Assembly (NCBI GenBank): GCA_039090855.1
Contig: CM077023.1
Location: 82,187,127-82,251,126 of the forward strand
DNA: 64,000 nt
Reading direction: 5' to 3'
Origin: Macrothele yani
Taxonomy: Eukaryota > Arthropoda > Arachnida > Araneae > Macrothelidae
Position 1 is the first letter of the stretch. Each line of letters begins with the position of its first letter. Of this stretch, positions 33,070-44,551 are shown in pieces. The position numbers were made by a program, and so were the translations under genes. The notes beneath the pieces are model-generated. The model was not told the origin of the DNA. It ran no database searches and saw only the letters and a list, made by a program, of their open reading frames with translations.

Positions 33070-33835
33070 TGGTGAACACCCGTTTCCCCTAATTCCCGTT
33101 TGCCCTAAACACATTTACCCCAATTGCGTTTCCCTGAAATCGCTTTTACCCGAATTCCCATTTTCCCTAATTTCGTTTGCCTTAATTTCGTTTGCCCTAA
33201 TCTCGTTTCCCCTAAATATCGTTTCCCATAATCTCTTTCCCCTTAAATCTCATTTCCCCTAATTCACGTTTGCCCTAAACACGTTTACCCTAATTGAGTT
33301 CCCCTAATTTCGTTTCCCCTAATTTCGTTTGCCCTAATCCGTTTCCCCTAAATCTCGTTTCCCATAATCTCGTTCCCCCTAAATCTCGTTTACCCTAATT
33401 CACGTTTGCCCTGAACACGTTTACCCCAATTGCGTTTCCCCGAAATCGCTTTTACCCGAATTCCCATTTCCCCTAATTTCGTTTGCCCTAATCTCGTTTC
33501 CCCTAATTCACGTTTCTCCTAATTCACGTTTGCCCCTAAACACGTTTACCCCAAACACATTTCCCCGAAATCACTTTTACCCGAATTCCCATTTCCCCGA
33601 AATCGCTTTTACCCGAATTCCCATTTTCCCTAATTTCGTTTGCCCTAAATCTCGTTTCCCCTAATTCAAGTTTACCCTAAACATGTTTGTCCGTATCAAA
33701 GTTTCCCTTAGAAACCTTTCCTGTATCAGGTTTGCTCTAATTATCCTTTGCCTTGATTCGCGTTTTCCTGAATTTTGTTTTCCCTAATTCATGTTTGTCC
33801 TGATTCCCGTTAAGCGAAATAACACGTTTCTTTTA
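33070..33835 (+). repeat. CCCTAATTTCGTTT minisatellite, left arm
   Basis: The stretch consists of units of about 15-17 bp such as CGTTTCCCCTAATTT, CGTTTGCCCTAATCT and CGCTTTTACCCGAATTCCC. The ACCCGAATTCCCAT variant returns about four times, giving a loose higher-order pattern of roughly 100-300 bp. It has no coding potential. The CCTAA inside each unit is not a pure telomere repeat. Confidence 0.9.
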
Positions 33836-33869
33836 TCGTCAAATTCAGGAAAATATGTGTATATTTAAT

Positions 33870-34390
33870 CATCATCATCAACCATTATCAATCCACTGCT
33901 GGATGAAGATCTCACCAGCAAGTTTCTTCCACAACGGTGTGTCTTGACCCAGTCTCTTGGGTCAAGACACAACGTTGTGAAAGAAACTTGGTGAGATTTC
34001 GAATTACATCCACCCATCTCCCTTGTGGTCTTATGGGTCTTTTTCTGTCCCTTGGAATCCAGTCTAGAATTTCGGTTGTCCATCGGTGGTCAGTTCCTCT
34101 GGCAACATGTCCATCCAATTGCTTTTTTAGGGATTTCACTCTGATCATTATATCCTCCACTCTTGTCATTTTCTTTATCCATTAATTTCTCTTCTCACCT
34201 CTCCTGGTTACACCAAGCATGCATCTCTCCAGGCCTCTTTCAGTTATCTGCAGTCTTTATATGTCTTTTTTAGTTAAGGCCCAAATCACTGGAAGGATGA
34301 ATTGATTAAACACTTTTCTTTTTGAGACATAATGGCATATTGCTCTTGAAAATTGTATTATCTATTCCAAAAGTTCTCCATCCAAACAAG
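33870..34390 (-). pseudogene. RTE-type LINE 3' fragment containing an inversion
   Basis: Minus-strand 3' end of the RTE family with the ATC repeat at its left edge. It retains the sequence encoding the C-terminal tail up to about KMTRVEDIMIRVKSL and beyond, with indels. Near 33911-33995 a segment is duplicated in inverted orientation. There is no RT core and no coding capacity. Confidence 0.85.
33911..33995. repeat. Near-perfect hairpin inside the RTE fragment
   Basis: Arms 33911-33951 and 33958-33995 pair over about 38 bases with two mismatches and a short gap, around a 6-base loop. The intact RTE has only one arm here, so the second arm arose in this copy as a local inverted duplication. 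Confidence 0.85.
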
Positions 34391-34507
34391 GGCGCGCCAA
34401 GGGCATTTGCCGCCCCTTGTATGCGAATATTTTTTATTCATTTTTACATGAAATAAATATCTTTACAACATCATTTTCTCTTTTGTTTTTTTGTTTTTTT
34501 GTTTGTT

Positions 34508-34676
34508 TTTTTGTTTGGAGGTTTAACGACCGCCGTGAGCGACTCAATGGGCTATAAGTCGTCCGTCCCTAATTTAGGGTCACTGGTTTCAGGGAAGGGA
34601 GAAAGCCAGTGCCGTAAAACAAACACAACATCCGTGCCTCACCGGGATTCGAACCCGGTAGACGAATCCCATTGGA
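34508..34676 (-). repeat. tRNA-derived SINE, family A, reversed copy
   Basis: Read on the minus strand it carries a B box (GGTTCGAATCCCGGTGAGGC), then the family body and a tail ending GTCGTTAAACCTCC. The A-box part of the head is missing or replaced, so the 5' end is truncated. It lies in the core of the possible fold-back composite. Confidence 0.85.
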
Positions 34677-35329
34677 ATCGACGGTTTTTTTTTTGTTTTT
34701 TTTTTATTTTTTTTAAAAGAATAAACTCATATGAAAAGTTTATTTACATCTTTATATAATGGGAAACGTCTTACCTACGTGAATAAACTGGATCGAATGA
34801 ATGTTAAATTGTATGTATACATCACACAGTCCAATAGCACAACGCAATCAGGTCTTCGAGTGTTCGCTGTTCCGATAAGAACTTTCAAACAAATTCCTGC
34901 TAGTGTTGTTTTGCACAACGGTTCGCTGAGAAGAGAGACTTCGGACTTTGGACTATCTGAGTCCCTCCATACTTTCGCCTTCAACAGCGCGTGAGTCAAC
35001 CGCAGGTGATCGGATGTCAACCGCACGTTTCTACCATAGAACTTTGCCGTCCCACAACGCCCGAACTGTTGCCCCACTCTCATTTTCCTCTTCGACTGGC
35101 ACATCTGCATGGTAAGACCTTTATTTTGATACCTCAACCACATGTTTATGTTCAGCCGTTCTCTCTCAACTGGTCTTACAGTAAAAACCTTATAGAATTA
35201 ATTCATAGATAACCACGTGCACTGCTTTTCACTTTTGCTGGCATGGTGGTCGACATCATCAACAGGAAGGGAAAGAATAATTCTCTTGAGATATCAAGAC
35301 CCACCGTTTTATTTCTGTTAACAAAAAAA
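34677..35329. other. Unannotated core sequence
   Basis: About 650 bases inside the fold-back composite. A 122-codon minus-strand frame (34775-35143) has no recognised motif. I cannot exclude a cargo gene but see no support for one. Confidence 0.35.
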
Positions 35330-35690
35330 AAATTAGGCAAACGCGAATTAGGGAAAACTTGATACGGGCAAACGTTTTTAGGGCAAACGTGATTAGGAGA
35401 AATGAGATTTAGGGGAAAAGAGATTTAGGGGAAGCGAGATTAGGACAAACGAAATTAGGGAAATCGGAATTCGGGTAAAAGCGATTTCGGGGAAATACGA
35501 TTGGGGTAAACGTGTTTAGGGCAAACATGAATTAGGAGAAACGAGATTTAGGGGAAACGAGATTAAGGCAAACGAAATTAGGGGAAATGGAAATTCGGGT
35601 AAAAGCGATTTCGGGGAAACGCGATTGGGGTAAACGTGTTTAGGGCAAACGGGAAGTAGAGGAAACGGATTAGAGGAAGTGAGGCTACGC
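35330..35690 (-). repeat. CCCTAATTTCGTTT minisatellite, right inverted arm
   Basis: On the minus strand this reads as the same minisatellite as 33070-33835, including ACCCGAATTCC and CGCTTTTACCC variants in a comparable order. It is shorter than the left arm. Confidence 0.9.
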
Positions 35691-35782
35691 GTTTTTTATA
35701 GTGTAACTGTACGACTTTCTTGGATGTTGCGCTTCCACCTGAATTGCGTCGGGCGGTCGGACATCCAAAATGATCGGGCGGT

Positions 35783-36472
35783 ACTGCAATTGTATGTTGC
35801 TCAAATAATGATAATATTATCGCTCCATAATGCGCTGCAATATGTACGTTGCTAAATAGAATTAGCAGGGAGCTACTGCTTGGAGATTGGGAGTAAATTA
35901 TCGTCGGCAAGCAATCAATTATCCAATATCTATAGTTCTTGAAAAAGCTTTTTCTTCTGTGCAGAAACAGACTGATGCGCGGCCTATGGCTTTTTCTACC
36001 CAAGCCCGGAATAAATGGTCATCTCGAATGCCCGCTCCCCAACCATAACCAGTTGCGGAAGAATTCCCTTTACCAACAATAAAGTGACTCATTTGCTAAA
36101 TCATATAAAATCGCATTTTTATATAAAAACTGCAATTGTATGTTGCTCAAATAATGATAATATTATCGCTCCATAATGCGCTGCAATATGTACGTTGCTA
36201 AATAGAATTAGCAGGGAGCTACTGCTTGGAGATTGGGAGTAAATTATCGTCGGCAAGCAATCAATTATCCAATATCTATAGTTCTTGAAAAAGCTTTTTC
36301 TTCTGTGCAGAAACAGACTGATGCGCGGCCTATGGCTTTTTCTACCCAAGCCCGGAATAAATGGTCATCTCGAATGCCCGCTCCCCAACCATAACCAGTT
36401 GCGGAAGAATTCCCTTTACCAACAATAAAGTGACTGATTTGCTAAATCATATAAAATCGCATTTTTATATAA
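35783..36472. repeat. 346-bp tandem duplication
   Basis: Two adjacent copies, 35783-36128 and 36129-36472, begin ACTGCAATTGTATGTTGC. By eye they differ at a single internal base (GTGACTCATT versus GTGACTGATT) and at the ends. No coding frame with motifs is present. Such near identity means the duplication is very recent, or is an assembly artefact next to the following dinucleotide repeat. Confidence 0.92.
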
Positions 36473-36476
36473 AAAA

Positions 36477-36479
<3 letters not shown>

Positions 36480-36533
<54 letters not shown>
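36480..36533. repeat. (TC)n microsatellite
   Basis: CT/TC dinucleotide run of about 53 bases between the 346-bp duplication and the right GAGCCCG arm. Confidence 0.95.
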
Positions 36534-36535
<2 letters not shown>

Positions 36536-36615
36536 AGAGCCCGAGCCCGATTCGGGCCCGGGCTCTGATTCGGGATTTCGGGCTCGGGCTCAGCCCGTCT
36601 CAGCTCTATTGCAGA

Positions 36616-37792
36616 CTTGTGCGTTAAGAAAAATTTGAATTTTTATGAAAAACATTTCGCAGTGAAACGCTCTCCAACAAACAGAATTTTACAAATCGGA
36701 ATCTTCGAAGACAGATATGGACAAATATAAAATATGAATCTACGCCTCCTGGAGGAAAAACTATTCAATATTTTAAGAAGAAAATATTCCTAGGTTTGTC
36801 GACGTGAGTAGTATCGGTCCACAAACGAATTTTTTTCAATCGAGATTTTAGAAGCTCAGATTTTGCTGCAAATATATCAGAAGCAGAAATTATGACTTAC
36901 GCCCCCTGGTGGCCAAACCACTTTTTACCAAAATTAGAAATTACATTCGACGGATTTCCCATCAGGATCTGTATCCGGTGCAGAAAGAATTTTTGAAATC
37001 AGAGTTTTAGAAGTAGAGATATTGGAGGAAACTCAATTTACATTTACGCCACCTAGCGGAAAGGTTACGAATTACTTGAAATTTTTTAAATTACTTGAAA
37101 AACACGTCACACCGGAAACTTGATCCAATAAAGAAAGGATTTTTCAAATCGGACCTTTAGGAGCAGAGATATTGCTAAAATAACATATCCATCTACGTCC
37201 CTTGGCGGAGAAACCATGCAATATTTTAAGAAGAAAATATTCCGAAAAGGTTTATCGACGTGAGTGGCATCGGTCCACGAAATAATTTTTCAATCGAGAT
37301 TTTAGAAGCTCAGATTTTATAGCAAATACGTCAGAAGCAAAAATTAACACTTACGCGCCCTGGTGGGCAAAGTATTCTTTACCAAAAATTAGTAATTATA
37401 TACAAAAGATTTTCCACCAGGAGCTGTATCTGCTGAATAAAAAAGTTTTCAAAACGGAGTTTCAGAAGAAGAGATGTCGGGGGAAATATTTATTTTTGCT
37501 GCCCCTAGTGGTAAATCTATGGCTAACTTGAAAACGTTACTATACCTAAAATACTGTTCGGCATAAATGATATCCAAAGATAAAATAATTTTTTTAATCG
37601 TATGTTTAGAAGCAAATGAAATGTATTTGAATACGACATCATCTGTATTTACGCCCACTAGCGGCGAAATTGTACATCGTAAAAAAAAACGAAATAAAGG
37701 ATCATCATTCGTATATTTCAAGCTTCCCAATGCAAAAAGAATTTTTCAAATCGGACTAATAGTTACAGAGGTATGGTGTCTACAGACGGACA
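36616..37792 (+). repeat. Satellite array with TTACGCCCCCTGG core
   Basis: Units of about 140-150 bp recur with drift. Each has TTTTTCAAATCGGAC, then TTTAGAAGCAGAGATAT and a TTACGCCCCCTGGTGG core. A larger period of about 450 bp is clear: the stretch from CAATATTTTAAGAAGAAAAT to GAAGCTCAGATTTT at about 36757-36863 recurs near 37209-37318. The array is interrupted at its left by the fold-back composite and at its right by the ORF1-only LINE. No protein is encoded. Confidence 0.8.
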
Positions 37793-38672
37793 CCCCTGCA
37801 CGGGGATAACTGGTTTTCCAGTTATTTGGGGAGCGGCGCCCCCACGGCCCGAGCTGACCTTGTGACTGGTCAACATCCGATGTCATGCCACCGCTTTGCT
37901 GTTGGTGTTTGCAGGGACGGCTGTTCATCCAGCTGTTGGGGAGTCGCGGCCCCACGATCCCGAGCTGGTCTTGTGTCTCGCTTTTTCGTTTTTTATTTAT
38001 TTTCTCCACTGGCTAGTTGCCCGTGTTGTATTCTCTACCTAATCGCTACCACGTTATGTACTAACACCCCGGTCTTGTGGTTTTGTTACCCTCCACCACT
38101 AACTGTTTTATATTAACCGCTCAGTTCGTAGGTTGCTGAGATTCCGTTTAGGTTCCCTTCCAGGATTTGTCTTCTTTAGATTTCTTTTTTTCCTTTTAGC
38201 TGGTTTGGGTGCTAGACCTACCTGCATGTTTGCCGCGTGCGGAGACCCGTGAGGCGGAAATGGGATGTCTGGCGGCTGAGGTCGCAGGAGACCGGATAAG
38301 TGCCTCCTGTGTACCAACACTCCTCTTCGACCCCGGCTTCGCTGTAAACAGGAGGCTAGAGACTAACCCACCTCTAGTCAGAAGTCTTGTACCAAGTTGT
38401 GTGCAGGGCTTTAGCGGCTTTTTTGTCGTATAGCACGGCAGGGTGAGCCTCGGGGCTGTGGGATCATGCCAAAGGCGTTGGCATGACGGTACCCGGAGGC
38501 CGAAGTGTCCGCCGAGAGTGCGTGTGATCACAGCCAACGGACTATATCTGCAACGTATAAGTTCCAGAACTGTGTCCAGCGTCATTTTCTTGGCTTGCAG
38601 ACCTCCAGTTCTCCCTTGTAGGGCTCGGTGGTGGGTGGAGTAGTCTGCAGACGAATTCTTCTCCTTTTTTTC

Positions 38673-40114
38673 ATGGGTAAACCCAAAAACAAACGCTCCA
38701 AATTCAAGTCACCTGAGCAAATGATCGTTGACAACGACTCTCCTTCGTCTTCTCAACCTACCAAGTCTCATACCCTTAAAAGATCTTTAGATCATGATCT
38801 GGACCAAGAATGTGGAACCTCTTCTTCGGCAGCTGTACCAGTCGCTCCGAAGCGTCGTCTCCCCTCGATTGTTGTGAATACGCATGCTACATACTTAGTT
38901 GTAGAATCCATCGATCCGAATGAGAGACTGTCCACCAGATCTCCATTCTTCATTTCTAAAGCTTTGGACGCTGCAGTTGGCCCTTTGAAGTCTGTGAGGA
39001 AGCTTCGCTCTGGGGACCTGCTTGTCCAAACTTGCAGTGTTTCTCAGAGTAACACTTTTCTGCACCTCACTAGTCTTCAAGGCATTCCTGTCAAAGTGAC
39101 ACCTCACCCGTTTCTTAACACCTCTCGGGGTGTTATTTCGGAGTTTGATCTCTTGCCATGCAGTGAAGAAGAATTGGTGACTGAACTTGCAGATCAAGGT
39201 GTTATTGCTGCACGCCGTATGATGTTTCGGCGCGATGGTTCTTTGATTAAGTCTAAAAATGTGATCTTGACTTTTAACTCCCCGAAAGTTCCAACCGAAA
39301 TCAAGGCTGGCTATTTGGTCTGTGGAGTTCGCCCGTACATTCCCAGTCCTCTGCGCTGTTTCAGATGCCAGAGGTACGGGCATTCACAACGTTTCTGTAA
39401 GAGTTCCGCTCGTTGCGCTAATTGTGGCTCCAGTGAACATGACGGGGACGGTTGCACTTCTGCGGCCTGCTGTGTTAACTGTGGTGAGGCCCATGCAGCT
39501 TACTCCCGCAACTGTATGAAATGGAAGGACGAGATGGCTATCCAGCGCCTCAAGACCCTGGAGGGCCTCTCGTACCCTGCTGCCAAGGCCAAGTTGGGTA
39601 TACCCACCACCCGACAGCGTACTTTTGCCGCAGTTGTTAAGTCTCAGCCACAACCCGTGCAGCCTTTTGTTCCGCGCCCTGTAGCTCTCGCCGCACTTGC
39701 CAAGCGATCTACAGCTGAACAAGCGACACAGGTGGATTTCACCGAGCTCCAGCTTGTTCGACCAGCTGCGTCTTCGCCTTCTCTTTTGAAGACGCCCGCC
39801 TCTTCCGGTTCCCAGCAGACAGCCTGCACGTGCGGAAGACCCGGCCCTCAATCCGCAAAGGTGTGCGGTGTCCATCAAACTGTCTCGGCCTCAGCGAGGT
39901 CCCCACCCTCACCCAACATTATAGAAGAACACGGGGGGGAGGAGAGTGACAGTTCGTCCCCAGCCTCTACCAGCATTGCAGAGGAACATGGGGGGAGGAG
40001 AGTGACAGTTCGTCCCCGCCCTCTGCCGGCATTGCAGAGGAGTGTGGGGGGGAGGAGAGTGACGGTTCGTCCTTTTCCATTAGTAAATATGTTACTTTTA
40101 ATAAACATCATTAA
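38673..40114 (+). pseudogene. LINE ORF1 (Gag-like) protein with three zinc knuckles, one frameshift
   Basis: The product would coat element RNA. I start it at ATG 38673, since it opens with a basic stretch, GKPKNKRSKFKS; an upstream in-frame ATG at 38628 is possible. Three CCHC knuckles lie at about residues 228-285: CFRCQRYGHSQRFC, CANCGSSEHDGDGC and CVNCGEAHAAYSRNC. The following KWKDEMAIQRLK and SYPAAKAKL blocks are typical of arthropod I/Jockey-type ORF1 proteins. The C-terminal part consists of repeats of a 57-bp unit encoding acidic and Ser-rich residues (GGEESDSSS). In the second unit the G run has six bases (39990-39995) instead of seven, which shifts the frame. Before and after that base the expected frame is open, ending at 40114. 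Confidence 0.82.
39925..40085 (+). repeat. 57-bp in-frame tandem repeat in ORF1
   Basis: The block with a G run followed by AGGAGAGTGACAGTTCGTCC occurs three times, each preceded by GCAGAGGA-type sequence in the later units. The unit is a multiple of three, so copy number can change without breaking the frame. The 6-7 G runs are slippage-prone. Confidence 0.85.
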
Positions 40115-40298
40115 CTACCTTTTCTTCACTGCTTTCTTCATACTCTTTTTCAACTTTTACCAAGCCTGTCTGATCTTCATCATTTTCCACGTTTTTACAA
40201 ATCTGTGGCTGATCGTTCTTTGTCTGGCGCTCTTTGGCCAACCCTGGCCCTTGCGCCAATAAAATCCAACAACCAACCAACCAATCTACAGACGGACA

Positions 40299-41579
40299 GA
40301 CTGACAATCCGATAACATAAGCACGATCTTTTTTTTTTTTAGAGAACATCTCATCGACACAGAAGGAATGAGAAACACATGAGATTTACCGCCGTCATTC
40401 AGTACTTTGTATCAAAAGTTCTGTTGTTCACAACTACTAGGAAACTTTATGGCATACTGCAGGTGGGATGTTTCAGCCAGCTTTGGAGTACCGCCGTTCG
40501 CAGATGAGGCAAAAGGTCACAAGGCTCTATGAGTGTCGTAGGCGCATTGTTATACCTGTCCAAGCTCCTTTGCTGTCCGTCCTAGGAATTAAGGTCGGAG
40601 GTTTGTGGAGAAACTTAGAATAACGCAATCTTCGAGCTTGCAAACAGGGATATGAGGTTGTGCGTTATCATCCACAATGAGAAAATTATAACCTATTGCA
40701 GCGTGGGAAAATCTCAGAGTACCTCAGATGATATCTTCTCAGTACGAGCTGCGGCTCAAGTGTCTTCAACAAACACAAATTTAAGGCCATCGAATTTGAT
40801 TCTTCCTCACACCATGACAGCCACCGCCACCGAACAGATTCGCAAGTTAGCACAAAGGATAATTAGCGCATGTTCCTGCGTTTTTCTGATACGAAACCAC
40901 CGGCTAAGTGGAACGTAGAACAAACTGGTTTAACCGCAGAACAAAACACTTGGCCACTCTTCCTTTTACAATAGGTGTTGCTGCTCCCACTTAAATTTTT
41001 CTTACCGGTTTACGGAAAACAGTAGTATTTTGTGTAATGGATGTCTCGACTATAGACCTTCCTGATGCTGTCGATTATGCTCCGCTTGATCACTTACCGC
41101 GACTCCGGCAGCACTTCTCTGGGAATTTCGGATGTAGAGGATGGGCCCTGTAGGGATTCTGCGAGTGTTTATTTTGCGATACCGATCTTGTTGAGCCGTC
41201 GTTCCTCTTGGCCGACCACTTCTCCAACGTTCTGTGATATCGTCTTGCTCTTCACAACTCCCATGGAGTGTGCTTATTATGCTCTGAGATACGCTACCCT
41301 ATCATTAATATCAGGACACCTTTCTATTAATAATGAATTAGGTCTTACGCAAGCACCACGTCACGGACCCAACTATATATAAAAGCTCGTAGGACTATGA
41401 TGAAACAATTGCACCACTGTGAATGTGAAATGCCTCGATTTACAGTCAACTGACTTCCAGCACCGATTGATAATACGATGCCACATAAGCAATCGATCCG
41501 TATGTGACTTTTCATCGACATCAGAGAAATCTTGGAGCTGAATCTGTCAAGTGACTTCCCGGTAAACATCCGAAGCTAA
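40299..41579. other. Unannotated stretch
   Basis: About 1.3 kb after the ORF1-only LINE. Short frames only, no motifs. The last 200 bases may include the worn N-terminal region of the Tc1 remnant that follows. Confidence 0.4.
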
Positions 41580-42420
41580 CAGGATGAGACACGGAAGCTC
41601 TGCAAAGGACTGTCTGCTCAGAACGCAAATCAACATTGTCTGAAATCAAGCAAACCCTATGTGAGGCTATTGGGACTAATGCTATCACCACTGCAGTGTG
41701 TAGGACGACGCATGACGGGTTAACACGGTCGAGAAGCCATCCAAAAAGCAGCTAATCTCTTCGACTAATGCCACACGCCGATCAGAGTATTGTGAGGAAC
41801 GTCGATCTTGGACTGCAGACAAACGGAAAACTGTGCTTTGGACTGACAATTAACGGTATACACAATCTACCAGACTGATGATCATTCCCGGATGTTGCAG
41901 ATGCAGAGAGAAGGGTATCTTCTGGACTGTACCATCCCAACAATGACTTTGATCGAGTCAGCGTAATGATGTGGATCTATCTTTCGTGGTTCGGCTGCGC
42001 CCAATTAATACTTTGGGACACTATAAATGCTGAGCTGTACCTACAATTACGCCATACCAACGTTGTGACTCTACTTTGGAGAAGGCCATACCTCTGCCGG
42101 AAGGACAACGCCCTATGATATACTACTCGCGTTGTTACCGATTGGTTTGAGAACATGCTTGTCGGAAAGTTAGGTTGGCCTGCCCAGATACCTGACCTGT
42201 ATTCTATATTAAATCTTTTGGAGGAACTGAATCGCCAGGTGCGTGGAAGAAGAGATCATCCAGCAAACAAAGCTGAACTGGTCACGCTTTTGAAGGCCGA
42301 ATGACGAAACATATCGGAGGATGTTTACAAAAATTGGTGAACAGTTTCCACGAAGACTAAAGGCTGTCACAAGGGTCAAAGGTTTCAGTACACAATATTA
42401 AATTTTCTAAAAATAAACAT
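41580..42420 (+). pseudogene. Tc1-like transposase remnant, very old
   Basis: Frame-shifted pieces preserve the order of a Tc1-like catalytic domain. Near 42130 the translation gives TRVVTDWFENML, then WPAQIPDLYSILNLLEELNR, RGRRDHPANKAELVTLLKAE and NISEDVYKNW. In living relatives the block before LLEEL contains the catalytic Glu; here that position is not Glu. There are many stops and no terminal repeats were found. Confidence 0.65.
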
Positions 42421-44540
42421 TATTCGTAGGTATGCAGGCGCCCGTTTATTAATAGTAGGCAGTGTTTGAGCTGTCGCTGACATTTCGCCAAATCGCGGTA
42501 ATTTTGGGCCAATAGTCCCCACTGAATCGCCAAAAAGCGAATGTTTCGCCCCGCCCACCTGGTTCCTTCCTCGTCATTTTATCATTCCTCATCCCGCCCA
42601 TCCCTCTTTCGCCCTTGCGTTGTTTTTCATCCCCGTCATACATTTTTTCGTCATTGCGTCCACCCCTGCTTCGGCCTTGCGTTTTTTTTTATTATTATTA
42701 TTAACCCCCGTCATTTTTTCGTTCCGTCATCACTGCTTCGCCCTGTTGTTGTTTTTCCTTGCCGTTGTCTTTTCTCCTATTGCAGAAAAGCATCGGTGAG
42801 CCTCGAGCGCACCTTTTGCAAAGGCTTTGCTGCGATGGATAAAGAAACAGGCGTTTGGTTTGTTCCTTTGGCCGTTCACCGCCGCAGCTGCAACTGCGGG
42901 AAGAGCCCGCGCCGTTTCTGTTAGGGTCGACCTGTCGGCCAGTGTGTCGTCGGTTGTGGTTTTGCTCAGTCCTGATTCTTGTATATATTTTCATAAACCG
43001 CATGCATCAGCAAATGTATTTTTATTAAAATCAGAGGTATATTCCTGAATTCTACTTAAAGTACAAAATTTCATTTAGCCAATGCATTGTGCTTGTATTT
43101 CCATATGTAAATATAGCAAAAACTAGTATCGTAAAATATGCTGATCTATGTAGCATTTTGCTACAACTTTTGCTGGCAAAATAGCCAGATTGCTACAAAA
43201 GAACAAATTTCATCTTACTTAAACGCTGATGGTAGTGCAGTGTACACGAAGAACTGCTGCAACATCTGTACATGATTCAGGATTCAGCACTCCAAAGGCT
43301 CTACTGCGTTCTCTGACCGTCAAATATCTCTTCCGCATTGTTCATAATCTGTCAGTAGCGTTTGCAAATGCGCACCACTGGGACACTGCACACTGATTGC
43401 TTCAAAGTCGCTTTATCCTTTGTATATCTTTCTTGCGCCTACGCGACAGCAATGATGAAACCGAAATCTGTATATACCGTTGCATTTCATAGATTCTCAG
43501 TGAACGCTCTTACCTGATTGAAATCGTAATATCCCTAACATTTTTTCCTCTTTTTTTTTTTTTTTTTTTTTTTGAGCAGTTTATCTGACTAATGTTATTA
43601 CATATTGTGCTTTTGACATGAGCAGTAAACAATAGAAGTAAACAGTCTGGAAATGGAAGTAAACAGTCTGTGAATATAGTAACTCTAAAGCTTCAGTAAA
43701 ATAACTTGCCAAATGTTATTGATTTTGATCAATTTAGAGGATCACTTAGGAAGCATATAAAAAAGGGAAATACGCAGTATTTATAACCAATTTTCACTGT
43801 AAAAATAAGTGGTGTGAATTTACAGAAAATTTCTGAACATAACGGGCAGCAAAGTTGCCGTTAGTGTCCGACTTTTAACGAAATTTCCGTTTTTTCTAAC
43901 TTCAGTATTTTGACAGAAGTTCCGTTTTCAGAAGCTCCGTTTATTTCAGAAAAATCCGTTTTGGAGTTTTCTGTGCTTTTATTCAAATCCCCCCCCCCCC
44001 TCAAAAAAAGCCCTCAGTTCTGACTTTTTCTGCTAGTTTCTTTCCCGGCGCACTAATTTAACAAGCCCTTCCTTATTCGTCTCTGAACCAATGATCTCCT
44101 GAACGGGAAGCGCGTGTCATACCGCAGAGTCAGAAGTTCTAGTTAAGACCGCTGGCGTCGTAAGGTACAACTCTAATCGCACGATGATGATTTTTTTTTT
44201 TGTTATTAATACCGGTGAATAAGTCATTTTTATTTTCTGTTGGAACTTATTATTTTTCTGAATATGTTTGTAATATTTTTTTTTTTTTTTTGACGTAGGA
44301 CTACGTCTAACTCCGCGGACAGTATGGGGCAACCACGGCCGAACGCCTGTGACAAAAATAGGTCCTACTTGAAATCATTATAGCGTTTGAAATACGTGCC
44401 GTACACTAATCATGTTAGCATATTCGTAAACAACCTGGAGTCCAATTCGCGTACTGCGCAGTACATCGTGCGCACGACGCTCCCTTCGCTCCCTGTGCGC
44501 GGGGGAGACGATGCAATATTTCTGGATTGTACCGCCGCTT
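42421..44540. other. Unannotated stretch with low-complexity segments
   Basis: Positions 42560-42790 hold two to three drifted copies of a unit with CCCGTCATTTTTTCG and TTCGCCCTTGCGTTG. A poly-T run lies at about 43551-43574 and a C run near 43990. No gene is supported. Confidence 0.45.
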
Positions 44541-44551
44541 TTCACTCAGTC

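Larger units (their letters stand above)
32839..36612. mobile_element. Possible fold-back composite with inverted arms
   Basis: The outermost parts, 32839-32945 and 36533-36612, are GAGCCCGAGCCCG-rich and mutually inverted, with an AGAGCTGAG-like edge on each side. Inside them are mutually inverted minisatellite arms (33070-33835 and 35330-35690). The core holds an old RTE fragment and a reversed SINE. TTGCAG flanks both sides (about 32831 and 36610), a possible target duplication. Satellite sequence lies outside both ends. No transposase is present. A fold-back element is one reading; two independent repeat insertions in opposite orientation is another. Confidence 0.45.
37793..40284 (+). mobile_element. 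LINE-like retrotransposon carrying ORF1 only
   Basis: A perfect 14-bp target duplication, TCTACAGACGGACA, flanks it at 37779-37792 and 40285-40298, so both ends are known. The 5' untranslated region (37793-38672) contains two related GC-rich segments around GGGGAGCGGCGCC and GGGGAGTCGCGGCC. One frame, ORF1, follows. Only about 170 bases then separate the ORF1 stop from a 3' end of CAATAAAATCCAAC followed by (CAAC)n-like repeats. There is no endonuclease or reverse transcriptase region. It must have been copied in trans by a related full LINE, or be the product of an internally deleted master copy. Confidence 0.88.

Noticed and set aside
33070..33835. Interstitial telomere repeat
   Set aside because: CCTAA occurs inside longer 15-17-bp units and never as a pure (CCTAA)n run.
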